The notes beneath the pieces were generated by a model. The model was given only the letters and a program-made list of their open reading frames with translations. It did no database searches and was not told the DNA's origin. The position numbers were made by a program, and so were the translations under genes. A stretch of 64,000 nt of DNA. Origin: Peteryoungia wuzhouensis (GTDB lineage: Bacteria; Pseudomonadota; Alphaproteobacteria; Rhizobiales; Rhizobiaceae). Position 1 is the stretch's first letter. Every line of letters starts with the position of its first letter. The stretch lies in the NCBI RefSeq assembly GCF_003205195.1, contig NZ_QJRY01000001.1, positions 310,001-374,000 of the forward strand, given 5' to 3'. Positions 1 to 8,578 of the stretch are shown here, one piece after another.

Positions 1-862
1 CATTGAGGCGCCGCAGGACGCGCACCGCATCGACGATTTCGCCCTCGTTGGACATGCCCGTCGAGCAGATCAGCGGCCTGCCGGTGCGCGCCATCGCCTC
101 CAGCAAATCGTGATTGGTGAGGTCCGCCGAGGCGAGCTTGAACGCCGGCATGCCGTAGCGGTCGAGACGCTCCAGACTCTCGCGGTCCCACGGCGTGCAA
201 AGGGGCATGATGCCCCTTTGCTTGCAGTAGTCGAAGACCTTGAACATGTCGTCCGAGGAAAGCTGGAAGCGCGAGAGCAGGTCAAGCGTATACTGCGCAC
301 CGAGATCCTCGCTGGAATCGGTGGGATTGCCCTCGTTGCGGTAGAGCGAGGCCATGTCGCGCATCTGGAACTTCGCGCAGTCCGCGCCCGTCCCGATCGC
401 CTCGTCGACCATGCGATAGGCAAGCTCAAGGCTGCCGTTGTGGTTGTTGCCGATCTCGGCGATGATGAAGGCGGGCTGGTCGTCGGCGATCACGAAATCG
501 CCTATGCGCATCTCCGCCGGCTCGCGCTTGGCGATGGCGACAAGATGGTGGTGCTTGTCGAGCAACGGGATGACCTGGATGCGCTCGCTGAAGGTCGCCT
601 CGATCTCGTCGTGCGAGGCGTCGAGCGGTAGGCTCGTAAACTGCTTGTTGCTGACGAGGCTGACTGCAACGTCCAGATTCACATGATGGGAACCGGTCAA
701 CCAGCGCCTGACGTCACCGTCTGTCAGTACACCTTCCAGCTTACCGGTCTCAGAGACTGAAAAGACGACACGGCTCTTATTCTCGTTCATCCGCCGCAAG
801 GCGCTTACTAGCGAGTCCTCACAAAAGACAATATATTTCGAAAGATTTCTTTCGATAATCAT
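1..862 (-). CDS. neuB: CBS domain-NeuB fusion: nonulosonate (sialic-acid-like) synthase, partial
   Basis: The gene runs off the left edge, and 287 N-terminal residues are visible. Residues 8-112 look like a CBS pair (GVLTDGDVRR, then QVIPLLDKHHHLVAI). From about residue 120 the NeuB fold begins, with AEIGNNHNG at 136-144, then AKFQMRD, PLCTPWD, FKLASAD and STGMSN. NeuB enzymes condense phosphoenolpyruvate with an N-acetylated hexose or its 6-phosphate to give a nonulosonic acid such as Neu5Ac, legionaminate or pseudaminate. The start ATG overlaps the stop of the CMP-sugar synthetase gene as ATGA, so the two are translationally coupled. The exact sugar cannot be told, because the C-terminal half and the hexose-processing genes lie outside. 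The N-terminal CBS fusion is unusual for this family. Confidence 0.88.
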   Translation of the reverse strand, partial: MIIERNLSKYIVFCEDSLVSALRRMNENKSRVVFSVSETGKLEGVLTDGDVRRWLTGSHHVNLDVAVSLVSNKQFTSLPLDASHDEIEATFSERIQVIPLLDKHHHLVAIAKREPAEMRIGDFVIADDQPAFIIAEIGNNHNGSLELAYRMVDEAIGTGADCAKFQMRDMASLYRNEGNPTDSSEDLGAQYTLDLLSRFQLSSDDMFKVFDYCKQRGIMPLCTPWDRESLERLDRYGMPAFKLASADLTNHDLLEAMARTGRPLICSTGMSNEGEIVDAVRVLRRLN

Positions 863-1542
863 AACGCGCTAGCTCCTGACATGAAGGCGGAGACAATCTG
901 AAAGTCCGATAAGCTATCGATTTCCCAGCTTTCTTCCTCGGTCATCATAAACATGGCAATTTTGCCACCGAGGCGATTCTTTTCCTTACGGAAGAGGTCG
1001 GTTTTCGTAATGTAGATAGAGCCAGTCTCGCGATACCATCGGTCCACGGAGCGGATGTCCTGCCTGCGAGGACGGTCGCGGAAATCATAAAGAGCCTCGG
1101 GGGCGGCAGGATTACGCCAGAAGAAGTGGTGGTTCTCGCAGACGGAGAGCAGGCTGTCCGCACCTTCCGTCTCGAAGGTCGAAATCGCCGCCTTCACTGC
1201 ACCCGGCTTTCGGAAGGGCGACGTTGGCTGCAAGAGGATGACCGCTTCGAAGCATTGCCCTTTCGCCTCATAATGGTTGAGCGCGTGAAGCAGTACCGGC
1301 TCGGTTGCCATCGTGTCGGTGGCAAGCTCAGCCGGCCGCAGGAAGGGAACTTCAGCTCCATAAGCCGCGGCGACGGCGGCAATCTCCTCGCTGTCTGTGG
1401 AGACAACGACTCTCACATCCTCGACCCCAAGGGCGGCTGCAATGCTCCAGGCAATCAACGGGCGACCAGAAATGTTTCGGATATTCTTGCCCGGCACCCC
1501 TTTTGAGCCGCCACGCGCCGGAATGATCGCGAGATAGGTCAT
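859..1542 (-). CDS. neuA: CMP-N-acylneuraminate (nonulosonate) cytidylyltransferase
   Basis: This 227-residue protein carries the NeuA nucleotide-binding signature [17 protein letters not shown] at its N-terminus, followed by [10 protein letters not shown] and LLQPTSPFR, all standard in CMP-sialate/CMP-legionaminate synthetases. It activates the nonulosonic acid with CTP for transfer onto a surface glycan. It sits between uxs and neuB with ATGA overlaps at both ends, so the three genes form one tightly coupled transcript running leftwards. CMP-KDO synthetase is a more distant alternative, but the sequence and the neuB neighbour favour NeuA. Confidence 0.9.
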   Translation of the reverse strand: MTYLAIIPARGGSKGVPGKNIRNISGRPLIAWSIAAALGVEDVRVVVSTDSEEIAAVAAAYGAEVPFLRPAELATDTMATEPVLLHALNHYEAKGQCFEAVILLQPTSPFRKPGAVKAAISTFETEGADSLLSVCENHHFFWRNPAAPEALYDFRDRPRRQDIRSVDRWYRETGSIYITKTDLFRKEKNRLGGKIAMFMMTEEESWEIDSLSDFQIVSAFMSGASAL

Positions 1543-2489
1543 GCAAGCGTCCTGAAATAATTGATCGTTTTCTCTAGGCCCTCGCGAAGGGCGACCTTCG
1601 GGTGCCAGCCGAGCGATGCGCGCGCCCGCTCAATATCAGGCCGCCTCTGCGCTGGATCATCGGAAGGAAGCGGAAGAGAGCGCACAACCGAGGCGGAACC
1701 GGCAAGGTTCGCGACTAGGTCCGCCAGCTCGCGGATCGTAAATTCATCCGGATTGCCGAGGTTAATCGGACCGCTGACGTCGTCACCAGAATTCATGAGC
1801 CGAACAAAGCCCTCTATCAAGTCATCGACATAGCAGAACGAGCGTGTTTGCATACCTTCCCCATAGATCGTCAGCGCCTCCCCACTTAGAGCCTGCACAA
1901 CGAAGTTCGAAACGACCCGACCGTCATTAGGATGCATGCGCGGTCCGTAGGTATTGAAGATGCGCGCAACCTTTATCCTCACTCCGTGCATGCGCTGGTA
2001 ATCGAAGAAGAGAGTTTCGGCCGCACGCTTACCCTCGTCGTAACAGGCGCGAAGCCCGATGGGATTGACATGACCCCAGTAGCTCTCGACCTGCGGGTGG
2101 ACCTGCGGATCGCCGTAAACTTCGCTCGTGGACGCTTGAAAAATCTTGGCACCTGTCCGCTTCGCCAAACCAAGCATGTTCTGGGCCCCCAGCACGCTGG
2201 TTTTCATAGTGTAGATGGGATCGCGCTGATAATGGATCGGCGAAGCAGGACAAGCGAGGTTGTAGATTTCGTCAACTTCCACCATCAAGGGCTCGGTCAC
2301 ATCGTGACGCAGCATCTCAAAATTAGGATGGCCTAGCAGGTGTCGCACGTTGTCCCGCGTGCCAGAGTAGAAGCTGTCAATGCATAGAACCTCCGCGCCG
2401 TCAGCAAGGAGCCGTTCGCAAAGGTGGGAGCCTAGAAATCCCGCCCCACCCGTAACGAGAATCCTTTTGCGATTGGCTATTCGCTTCAT
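1539..2489 (-). CDS. UDP-glucuronate decarboxylase (UDP-xylose synthase)
   Basis: Short-chain dehydrogenase/reductase of the extended type, 316 residues from the ATG at 2489. That start has a GGGGG Shine-Dalgarno just upstream; a longer open frame exists, but its extra N-terminus is not family-like. The NAD-binding [11 protein letters not shown] is followed by STSEVYGDP, the catalytic YDEGK (YxxxK), and FNTYGPRM. These match UDP-xylose synthase, which oxidises and decarboxylates UDP-glucuronate to UDP-xylose. The gene upstream makes UDP-glucuronate, so the pair forms a two-step route to UDP-xylose for a surface polysaccharide. Its stop overlaps the neuA start as ATGA. Confidence 0.87.
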   Translation of the reverse strand: MKRIANRKRILVTGGAGFLGSHLCERLLADGAEVLCIDSFYSGTRDNVRHLLGHPNFEMLRHDVTEPLMVEVDEIYNLACPASPIHYQRDPIYTMKTSVLGAQNMLGLAKRTGAKIFQASTSEVYGDPQVHPQVESYWGHVNPIGLRACYDEGKRAAETLFFDYQRMHGVRIKVARIFNTYGPRMHPNDGRVVSNFVVQALSGEALTIYGEGMQTRSFCYVDDLIEGFVRLMNSGDDVSGPINLGNPDEFTIRELADLVANLAGSASVVRSLPLPSDDPAQRRPDIERARASLGWHPKVALREGLEKTINYFRTLA

Positions 2490-2641
2490 TTCGAGCCCCC
2501 TTGCTAAGGCATAATGCCACCAGGATCCGTCTCGGCTGTATGGCCCAGCCAACCCATAGATTCGTGAACAGATGCGTGTGGCTGATAAGCATTAACGACG
2601 AGGTTGTCTACAAGATGTGAAGGGCAACGGTTCGGTTTGAA

Positions 2642-3808
2642 TTAGTTCTCTCCGAACACGTCCCGCGAATAGACCTTCGAGGCTACGTCCTCTAGCAAGG
2701 GGTCCATACGATTGCAGATTATCAGATCGCAAATGTTCTTAAACCGCTCGATATCAACCTCGACTGATACACCGCACAGGGTGCTGGAGGTCACCGTCGG
2801 CTCGTAAATGAGCATCTGCATTCCTTTCGCCCTCAATCCTTCGATTACATTGAAGACGGCAGAAGAACGATGATTATCAGATCCTGACTTCATGATGGTT
2901 CGGAAGACGCCGATCACACCGGGACTCCTTCTAGCAATGTCATCGACTAAAATCGCACATCGTACTTCGTTCGATTTGATGGTGGCGGATATCAATGCCT
3001 GAGGTAACTCGCCGTAGCTCGCCATCAGTTGGCGAGTATCCTTCGGCAAGCAGTAGCCACCATAACCAAACGAGGGGTTATTATAGGACATTCCAATCCG
3101 CGGATCCGCGCCTACTGCCCGAATCATCTCGGCACTGCTTAATTGATTTACTATCGCGAAATTGTCGAGTTCGTTAAAAAAGGCTACCCTCATTGCCAAA
3201 TAACTATTAGCAAACAGCTTCACTGCCTCCGCTTCGTCGGGCCCCGTGAAGTAGACCGGAACTTCTGGGACTAACGCACAGGCCTTCAGTAGATTGGCGA
3301 ACGACACAGCAGCGGCACTCTTTGAGCCCACTACGATCCGTGACGGATACAGGTTGTCGTAAAGCGACTTTCCCTCGCGGAGGAACTCAGGTGAAAAAAT
3401 AATTCTATCTGTCCTGTGCAGCTCCGAAAGTTTCCGTGTATGCCCAATAGGTATGGTCGACTTGATAACCACCGTTGCACATTTATTCCAATGAAGCGCG
3501 GAAGCTACAACGCTGTCGACTGAACTAGTATCGAAAGCATTACTGGATAAATCGTAGTCTGTCGGAGTCGCCACGATTATGAAATCGGCTTCAGCGAACG
3601 CTTCGTGCGCATTCAGCGTTGCTCTTAGAGCAATGCTGGCATCTTGCAGCAACATCGTGATATCGTCATCTGCAATCGGGGAGCGTCGCCTATTGATGGA
3701 ATCGACGCGTTCACCCGAGACGTCTAGTGCTATAACGGTGTGATGTCGCGCCAAGAGAATGGCGAGCGAGAAGCCGACATAGCCGGTCCCTACAACGGTG
3801 ATCTTCAT
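2642..3808 (-). CDS. ugd: UDP-glucose 6-dehydrogenase
   Basis: 388 residues from ATG 3808, the length of the E. coli/Klebsiella Ugd type. The N-terminal Rossmann motif is VVGTGYVGFSLA. The catalytic cysteine lies in FGYGGYCLPKDTRQL near residue 255, and FSPEFLREG marks the central domain. The enzyme oxidises UDP-glucose to UDP-glucuronate with two NAD+, the substrate of the adjacent UDP-xylose synthase. A 152-bp gap separates it from that gene. Base composition is visibly more AT-rich than the rest of the window, as expected for laterally acquired polysaccharide genes. Confidence 0.92.
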   Translation of the reverse strand: MKITVVGTGYVGFSLAILLARHHTVIALDVSGERVDSINRRRSPIADDDITMLLQDASIALRATLNAHEAFAEADFIIVATPTDYDLSSNAFDTSSVDSVVASALHWNKCATVVIKSTIPIGHTRKLSELHRTDRIIFSPEFLREGKSLYDNLYPSRIVVGSKSAAAVSFANLLKACALVPEVPVYFTGPDEAEAVKLFANSYLAMRVAFFNELDNFAIVNQLSSAEMIRAVGADPRIGMSYNNPSFGYGGYCLPKDTRQLMASYGELPQALISATIKSNEVRCAILVDDIARRSPGVIGVFRTIMKSGSDNHRSSAVFNVIEGLRAKGMQMLIYEPTVTSSTLCGVSVEVDIERFKNICDLIICNRMDPLLEDVASKVYSRDVFGEN

Positions 3809-3908
3809 TTCTATATAACCGGTTTCAAATTGGCTGCTAGCCATAGCTATGTTGTTTGGCTAACTCAATTGCGATTGTCAGATAATTCATAGCTGTGGAG
3901 AAAATATC

Positions 3909-4838
3909 TTGATCCTTGTCACTGGCGCTTCAGGGTTCATCGCAACTCACCTCATTCAAGCGCTGCATGAAAAAAAGCGTGCGATCGTCAGCTCTGGGCG
4001 AAGTAAGCCCACGCGCCTTCGGGGAGATTTTATCTCGGCTGAACATCTAGTTGACGTGGCGGGCCATATCGACTGTGTTGTACACCTAGCCGGGCGCGCT
4101 CATGTACCGCGAGACGCCTCTCTCGAGTCGAGAGAAAAGTTCCGATCGGCCAACGTCCAATACTTAATTGACATCGCAGGTGCATTCGGACTGAAGGGTA
4201 CTCGGCGTTTCATCTTTATCTCCTCTATCGGGGTCTTGGGTGACGAAACCCAACCAAACCTTCCCTTCACCCACAAAAGCGCTCCCGATCCGCGAAATGA
4301 GTATACACAGTCTAAGCTGGAAGCGGAGATAGAGCTCCGTAAGGTCGCGGAAGAGACAGGGATGGAGTATGTAGTTATCCGTCCGCCCATGGTCTATGGT
4401 GCAGATGCCAAAGGAAATTTCGCGACTATGGTGAGGTGGCTAAGTCGAGGCCTACCTCTACCTTTTGGATTAGTAGAAAATCGTCGAAGTCTAGTTGGAG
4501 TTGAAAACTTAGTCGACCTAATAATCACCTCGATTGACCACCCTGCCGCGGCCAATCGCACCTTTTTGGTTGCGGACGGCAAAGATATTTCGACAAAAGA
4601 CCTTCTGAAGCGCACGGCAACCGCAATGGGAAAGACAGCGTTTTTACTACCAGTTCCCCCAATTATACTTAAAGCCGGGCTGCGATATAGTGGGAATGAA
4701 GAACTTGCCAAACGCTTGTTGGGATCACTTGAGATCGATATCGAGTTCACATGCAGAACCCTTCAATGGAGGCCACCGCTGTCTTTTGATATTGGGCTGT
4801 TGAACGCAGTAAGCGGCAGGATCGAAACGCCTGAGTAG
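3909..4838 (+). CDS. NAD-dependent epimerase/4-reductase of nucleotide sugars
   Basis: Extended SDR protein of 309 residues. It has VTGASGFIATHL near the N-terminus, a FISSIGVLG strand with the catalytic Ser, NEYTQSKLEAE (YxxxK), and VIRPPMVYGADAKGNF. The overall pattern resembles the WbpV/WreQ group of UDP-sugar 4-reductases used for QuiNAc or FucNAc formation, but substrate cannot be assigned from motifs. It is divergent from ugd across a 100-bp gap and is also AT-rich. It probably belongs to the same surface-glycan locus and was truncated from its original context by the adjacent IS remnant. Confidence 0.8.
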   Translation: MILVTGASGFIATHLIQALHEKKRAIVSSGRSKPTRLRGDFISAEHLVDVAGHIDCVVHLAGRAHVPRDASLESREKFRSANVQYLIDIAGAFGLKGTRRFIFISSIGVLGDETQPNLPFTHKSAPDPRNEYTQSKLEAEIELRKVAEETGMEYVVIRPPMVYGADAKGNFATMVRWLSRGLPLPFGLVENRRSLVGVENLVDLIITSIDHPAAANRTFLVADGKDISTKDLLKRTATAMGKTAFLLPVPPIILKAGLRYSGNEELAKRLLGSLEIDIEFTCRTLQWRPPLSFDIGLLNAVSGRIETPE

Positions 4839-5007
4839 CAACTGACCCAACAAGTTCTGGCGAAGTTGCGCGGGATGCTTTCCAGCGCGACGGATCCGTT
4901 CTCTCAGTCTTCTCCGATGCGGAAATCAATTCTGGTGGTGGTTTCCGCGCAGAACTGCGCCGGTTTTTCCACCGAGAAGTGAGCCACCTCTGAGTATGGT
5001 TTTCTGA
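4839..5007. other. Junction between polysaccharide gene and IS21 remnant
   Basis: No gene is visible. The segment from about 4930 to 5007 lies just beyond the istB stop and probably contains the right end of the IS element, but without the matching left terminus I cannot define inverted repeats. Confidence 0.35.
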
Positions 5008-5802
5008 TCAGGATTTGGTCAATGGGCTGGCCTTTTCTCCTCTCTTCTGTGCCGCTGCGGCCGAGCTGGCCCTGAAACGGAAGCTGTCATTTCCTGTTTC
5101 CAGGATGTAGCAACGGTGTGTCAGCCGATCGAGCAGAGCGGTGGTCATCTTGGCGTCGCCGAAGACTGTGGCCCATTCGCTGAAGCTGAGGTTGGTGGTG
5201 ATGATGACGCTGGTGCGCTCGTAGAGCTTGCTCAACAGATGGAAGAGCAGCGCTCCACCTGAGGCACTGAACGGAAGGTATCCGAGCTCATCCAGTATCA
5301 GCAGATCGAGGCGGACCAGCGCTTCGGCGATTTGACCTGCCTTGCCTCTGGCCTTTTCCTGCTCAAGTGCATTGACCAATTCGATGGTCGAGAAGAAGCG
5401 GACCTTCCGGCGATGATGCTCGATTGCCTGGACGCCGAAAGCGGTCGCGATATGTGTTTTTCCCGTACCCGGCCCGCCGACGAGGACAACATTGTGAGCT
5501 CCATCCAGGAACTCGCATCGGTGTAATTGGCGCACGGTGGCTTCGTTGATCTCGCTGGCGGCGGAGTCATATCCGGAGATGTCTTTGTAGGCCGGGAAGC
5601 GAGCTGCCTTCACGTGATAGGCGATGGAGCGGACCTCGCGCTCTGCCATCTCGGCTTTCAGCGACTGGGACAGGATCGGCACGGCAGCATCGAAGGCTGG
5701 CGCTCCCTGCTCAATTAGATCCAGGACCGCTTGGGCCATGCCATACATCTTCAGGCTACGAAACATGATGACGACGGCGGCGCTGGCAGGATCATGACGC
5801 AT
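5008..5802 (-). CDS. istB: IstB-like transposition helper ATPase (IS21 family)
   Basis: The AAA+ ATPase of IS21-type elements, with Walker [11 protein letters not shown], Walker [12 protein letters not shown] and the sensor region [16 protein letters not shown]. The chosen ATG at 5802 overlaps the end of istA (stop at 5792) by 11 bases, the usual IS21 layout. The frame can be read further upstream but would bury more of istA. Length about 264 residues, complete. Its partner transposase is broken, so the element should not move on its own. Confidence 0.88.
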   Translation of the reverse strand: MRHDPASAAVVIMFRSLKMYGMAQAVLDLIEQGAPAFDAAVPILSQSLKAEMAEREVRSIAYHVKAARFPAYKDISGYDSAASEINEATVRQLHRCEFLDGAHNVVLVGGPGTGKTHIATAFGVQAIEHHRRKVRFFSTIELVNALEQEKARGKAGQIAEALVRLDLLILDELGYLPFSASGGALLFHLLSKLYERTSVIITTNLSFSEWATVFGDAKMTTALLDRLTHRCYILETGNDSFRFRASSAAAAQKRGEKASPLTKS

Positions 5803-6378
5803 GGCGAGCTCCAACGATGCGGACACGTAAGCCGTCATATCGTTCGACGTTGGCCTTGGGTTCGCGCACCAAGGTCAGCGCCTGTGGTGTGTCGATATCG
5901 GGACCATCGATTGTCTTGCCGTCGATCAGACGGTGCAGGAGGTTCAGCACATGCGACTTGGTCGCGACGCCGGCATCCAGAGCCAATTCTACAGCACGAA
6001 GGACGACCGGTTCGTCGTGATGAAGAACGAGAGCAAGGATGTCCGCCATCTCGCGATCACCGCCGGGGCGGCGGAGCATCTGGTCCTGTAATTTGCGGAA
6101 GGCGAGTGGCAACTCCAGGAAGGGCGCACCGTTACGAAGAGCTCCGGGCTTGCGTTGGATGATCGCAAGGTAGTGTCGCCAGTCGTAAATCGTCCTCGGA
6201 GGTTTGTCGTGGCTGCGCTCAATGATCCGCACATGTTCGCAAAGAACGTTGCCCTCGGCAGCAACGACCAATCTTCGGGATAGATTCTTAAGCTGACAGG
6301 CCGGTTGGCAAACGATGCGGGCACGCTGTAGCGGTTTCGTTCGAAGGTGATCAGGCAGGTGGGGGAGACCCGTTTCAT
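5792..6378 (-). pseudogene. istA: istA transposase remnant (N-terminus missing, frameshifted)
   Basis: Only the C-terminal part of an IS21 IstA transposase remains. Bases 6378 to about 6280 encode KRVSPTCLITFERNRYSVP, and the rest (LVVAAEGNVLCEHVRIIERS, then IIQRKPGALRNGAPF) continues in a different frame from about 6275. The register implies loss of one base near 6277. Upstream of about 6370 the IstA similarity stops, so the DDE catalytic core is gone. The element is dead unless complemented in trans. Confidence 0.82.
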
Positions 6379-6703
6379 GAAGCTCGGCTTTTGGTTACTC
6401 CCTGCAGAAGATGAGCCAAGGGGCTTCCGGCCGGTCCTTGAAGCACCTGACCTTTACACATTCTTGGTCCACGAAATCGTCACGCTGGCCTTCAATGGAA
6501 GGCCACTCATCTTTTGCACGTACTGCAAGGAGCTACAACGGGAGCAGAGGCGTGCCGATTGCCTGTACTGCAGCGACGCTTGTCGGCAGGCAGCTTACAG
6601 AGACCGGAACGCCAAGCAGCCCCGGTGTCCGCAGACCTATAGGGACTCGGGCCGGCCGCCGCCAGGATGCATCACGAGTGCATCGGCTCGAGGAGGTGGA
6701 TAG
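6377..6703 (+). CDS. Small putative zinc-finger protein, possibly a remnant
   Basis: A 108-residue frame starting at ATG 6377 with a GGGGAG upstream. It contains CTYC and CLYCSDACRQAAYRDRN, a four-cysteine zinc-ribbon pattern seen at the ends of many uncharacterised bacterial proteins. The N-terminus begins exactly where istA similarity stops, so the frame may be a fusion created by IS decay, or the tail of a larger interrupted gene. No function can be assigned; expression is uncertain. Confidence 0.4.
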   Translation: MKLGFWLLPAEDEPRGFRPVLEAPDLYTFLVHEIVTLAFNGRPLIFCTYCKELQREQRRADCLYCSDACRQAAYRDRNAKQPRCPQTYRDSGRPPPGCITSASARGGG

Positions 6704-6770
6704 ACAACCTCTTGCTTCGTATCGCATCGGGTGAGAGAATTTCTTTGGCGGTCCGCGAACGAGAGCAAGT

Positions 6771-6833
6771 ACAGCAGAATTTCGAAATCGCGTAAGGCAA
6801 GACCGATGACTTTAATCCGGAAAATTCTGCTGT
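6771..6833. repeat. 12-bp inverted repeat with 39-nt loop next to tRNA-Gln
   Basis: ACAGCAGAATTT (6771-6782) is exactly inverted as AAATTCTGCTGT (6822-6833). It lies between the IS21 remnant and the 3' end of tRNA-Gln. It could be a recombination or terminator-like relic; no T-run follows it. Confidence 0.55.
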
Positions 6834-6905
6834 CCGTTTCTGTCGCCCAAATTTAGTGGCCGCGAGCAGATTCAGCCAAATTCGGGGTGCAGACCGCTTA
6901 AAAGA

Positions 6906-6980
6906 TGGCTGGGGCGCCAGGATTCGAACCTGGGAATGCCGGTACCAAAAACCGGTGCCTTACCGCTTGGCGACGCCCCA
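6906..6980 (-). tRNA. tRNA-Gln (anticodon TTG)
   Basis: The reverse strand folds as a tRNA. The acceptor stem TGGGGCG pairs with CGCCCCA, the discriminator is G and CCA is encoded. The D-arm is CCAAGCGGTAAGG, the anticodon arm is CCGGT / loop with TTG / ACCGG, and the T-arm contains GGTTCGAATCC. The 75-nt length and the TTG anticodon identify glutamine tRNA reading CAA. Its 3' end faces the IS remnant and sugar cluster, the usual orientation for integration targets. Confidence 0.95.
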
Positions 6981-7148
6981 ACAGATTGCGTGCTCAAGGT
7001 CGCGCCGCAAATCGCCGCCTGATTAGCAAAGGCAGAGCCGAGCGGCAACAGGTCTTGTCGACTGGCCGGGCGATTTTTGCGGAACGATGACGGCGGTCGG
7101 TCGTTTGCCTGTCATCCCCCGAGCCAACGAGAGACGAAAGGACCCATC

Positions 7149-7709
7149 ATGCCGTCGATTACATCCGCACGCATCCTCATCCTTGCCACCCATGGATATG
7201 AGCGTTCCGAGCTGCGCGTGCCGCTCGAAAAGCTCTCGGCCCGCGGCGCCCAGGTGTCGATCGCTTCGCTGGAAAAGGCGCCGATCAAGAGCTGGGACGA
7301 CGAGAACTGGGGCGACACCGTCGAGGTCGACCTGACGCTGGACGAAGTCTCGGTCGAGGATTTCGATGCCATCGTTTTGCCCGGCGGGCAGATCAATCCG
7401 GATCTGTTGCGCAAGGAGCGCAAGGCGGTCGACCTCATCTCGGCCTTCGTCGCATCCGGCAAGACCGTGGCTGCCGTCTGCCATGCGCCGTGGCTGCTGA
7501 TCGAGGCCGGCGCGGTCAAGGGCCGCAAGGCAACCTCGTTCAGCTCGATCAAGACCGACATGATCAATGCCGGTGCCGACTGGCGCGACGAGGCTGTGGT
7601 GACCGACCAGGGTATCGTCACCTCGCGCAATCCCGGCGATCTCGATGCGTTTGTGTCGAAGATCGTCGAGGAAATCGAGGAAGGCCGCCATCAGCGCCGC
7701 GCGGCCTGA
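7149..7709 (+). CDS. PfpI/DJ-1 family protein (putative glutamine amidotransferase-like protease/deglycase)
   Basis: A 186-residue PfpI/YhbO-like protein. The nucleophile elbow AAVCHAPW places Cys111-His112, and the N-terminal acidic residue lies in GYERSEL. The start at 7149 follows AAAGGA at the right distance; an upstream in-frame ATG at 7077 would lack a good ribosome site. Family members are stress-related peptidases, chaperones or proposed deglycases. It stands alone. A perfect hairpin with 8-bp arms follows at 7731-7751. Confidence 0.88.
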   Translation: MPSITSARILILATHGYERSELRVPLEKLSARGAQVSIASLEKAPIKSWDDENWGDTVEVDLTLDEVSVEDFDAIVLPGGQINPDLLRKERKAVDLISAFVASGKTVAAVCHAPWLLIEAGAVKGRKATSFSSIKTDMINAGADWRDEAVVTDQGIVTSRNPGDLDAFVSKIVEEIEEGRHQRRAA

Positions 7710-8153
7710 ACCGGTCGGGCGCCATGCACGGGCCGCAGGTCATCTGCGGCCTGATCCAGAGCCAATGGGGCTCGGCGATTTTCGCCGGGCCGTTGTTCTT
7801 GTGACGGTCGCTCCACCGCCCGGATGACCGATATCCGCCCGCTTCGCTTGACTGCGAACAGACCGCTCCGCCCTCCCCCACTCGGAGGAACCCAGCGGCA
7901 CCGCGATCTGGATGCCACAACCGGCCGACCGCGACCCGCCGCACCGGCCGCCGGCTCTGCCCGACATCCGCTCCCGTGACCCGGTCAGGTGAAGACCAAC
8001 CGCGATGAATTGGCTTTACCGCGAGGAGGAGCGCGCACCTGCCACCTGCCGCTGCTGCGGCTTCGCCGCCCTCAGTCTTCCAAGGTGCCTGCCCGGACGG
8101 CACGCGTGTCCCGGTCACCGTCTCGTCATTCCTGGCCCGCCACCCTGAACCCA
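7710..8153. other. Intergenic region without recognisable gene; hairpin at 7731-7751
   Basis: About 440 bp. It begins with a perfect stem-loop (GGCCGCAG / CTGCGGCC, 5-nt loop) just after the PfpI gene, lacking a T-run. The remainder is high-GC sequence with open frames in several registers, none with family-like motifs or ribosome sites. I see no gene. Confidence 0.5.
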
Positions 8154-8477
8154 TCATCCAGGGATCGCCGGCACCTCACGGCGCAGATCCGGTTCGTCGT
8201 GGATGAAGGTGAGCTGGAGGGTTGCCATGCGTTCCGCCTCGGGATGGCCGCCCAGGTCATGCGGCACGTCGACCGTGATGCCGGCCCCGCTCAGGGCTTC
8301 GGCAAAGGCGGGGAATGCACCGGCGGGCAAGTTCAGACGGATGGTGTTCATCAGGTTGGAATACATCCTGGTGTCGTCGATCCAGCCGCCAAGCCGGTTC
8401 ACCGTGTCGAAGACCAGTTGGGTCGCAAGCCTGCGCTCCAGCCGTGTCACGCCCGTCATCATCACTATGGCGCCCAT
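8154..8477 (-). CDS. Conserved hypothetical protein, 107 residues
   Basis: Reading begins at ATG 8477 after AAAGGAG at good spacing. The protein has a balanced amphipathic sequence (TRLERRLATQLVFDTVNRLG, then TIRLNLPAGAFPAFAEAL) with no membrane segment, signal or known motif. It looks like a small soluble alpha/beta protein. It is divergent from the following membrane-protein gene. The strong ribosome site supports expression; no function is assigned. Confidence 0.65.
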   Translation of the reverse strand: MGAIVMMTGVTRLERRLATQLVFDTVNRLGGWIDDTRMYSNLMNTIRLNLPAGAFPAFAEALSGAGITVDVPHDLGGHPEAERMATLQLTFIHDEPDLRREVPAIPG

Positions 8478-8578
8478 CGCCTCATCTCCTTTGCGCCCCG
8501 CAGTTTGGCGCTCGGCGGTGACAAATCAAGTCCATTGTGAAATAGGCTTGGAGGCAATCGGAGCGGCGGACGGCAGGC

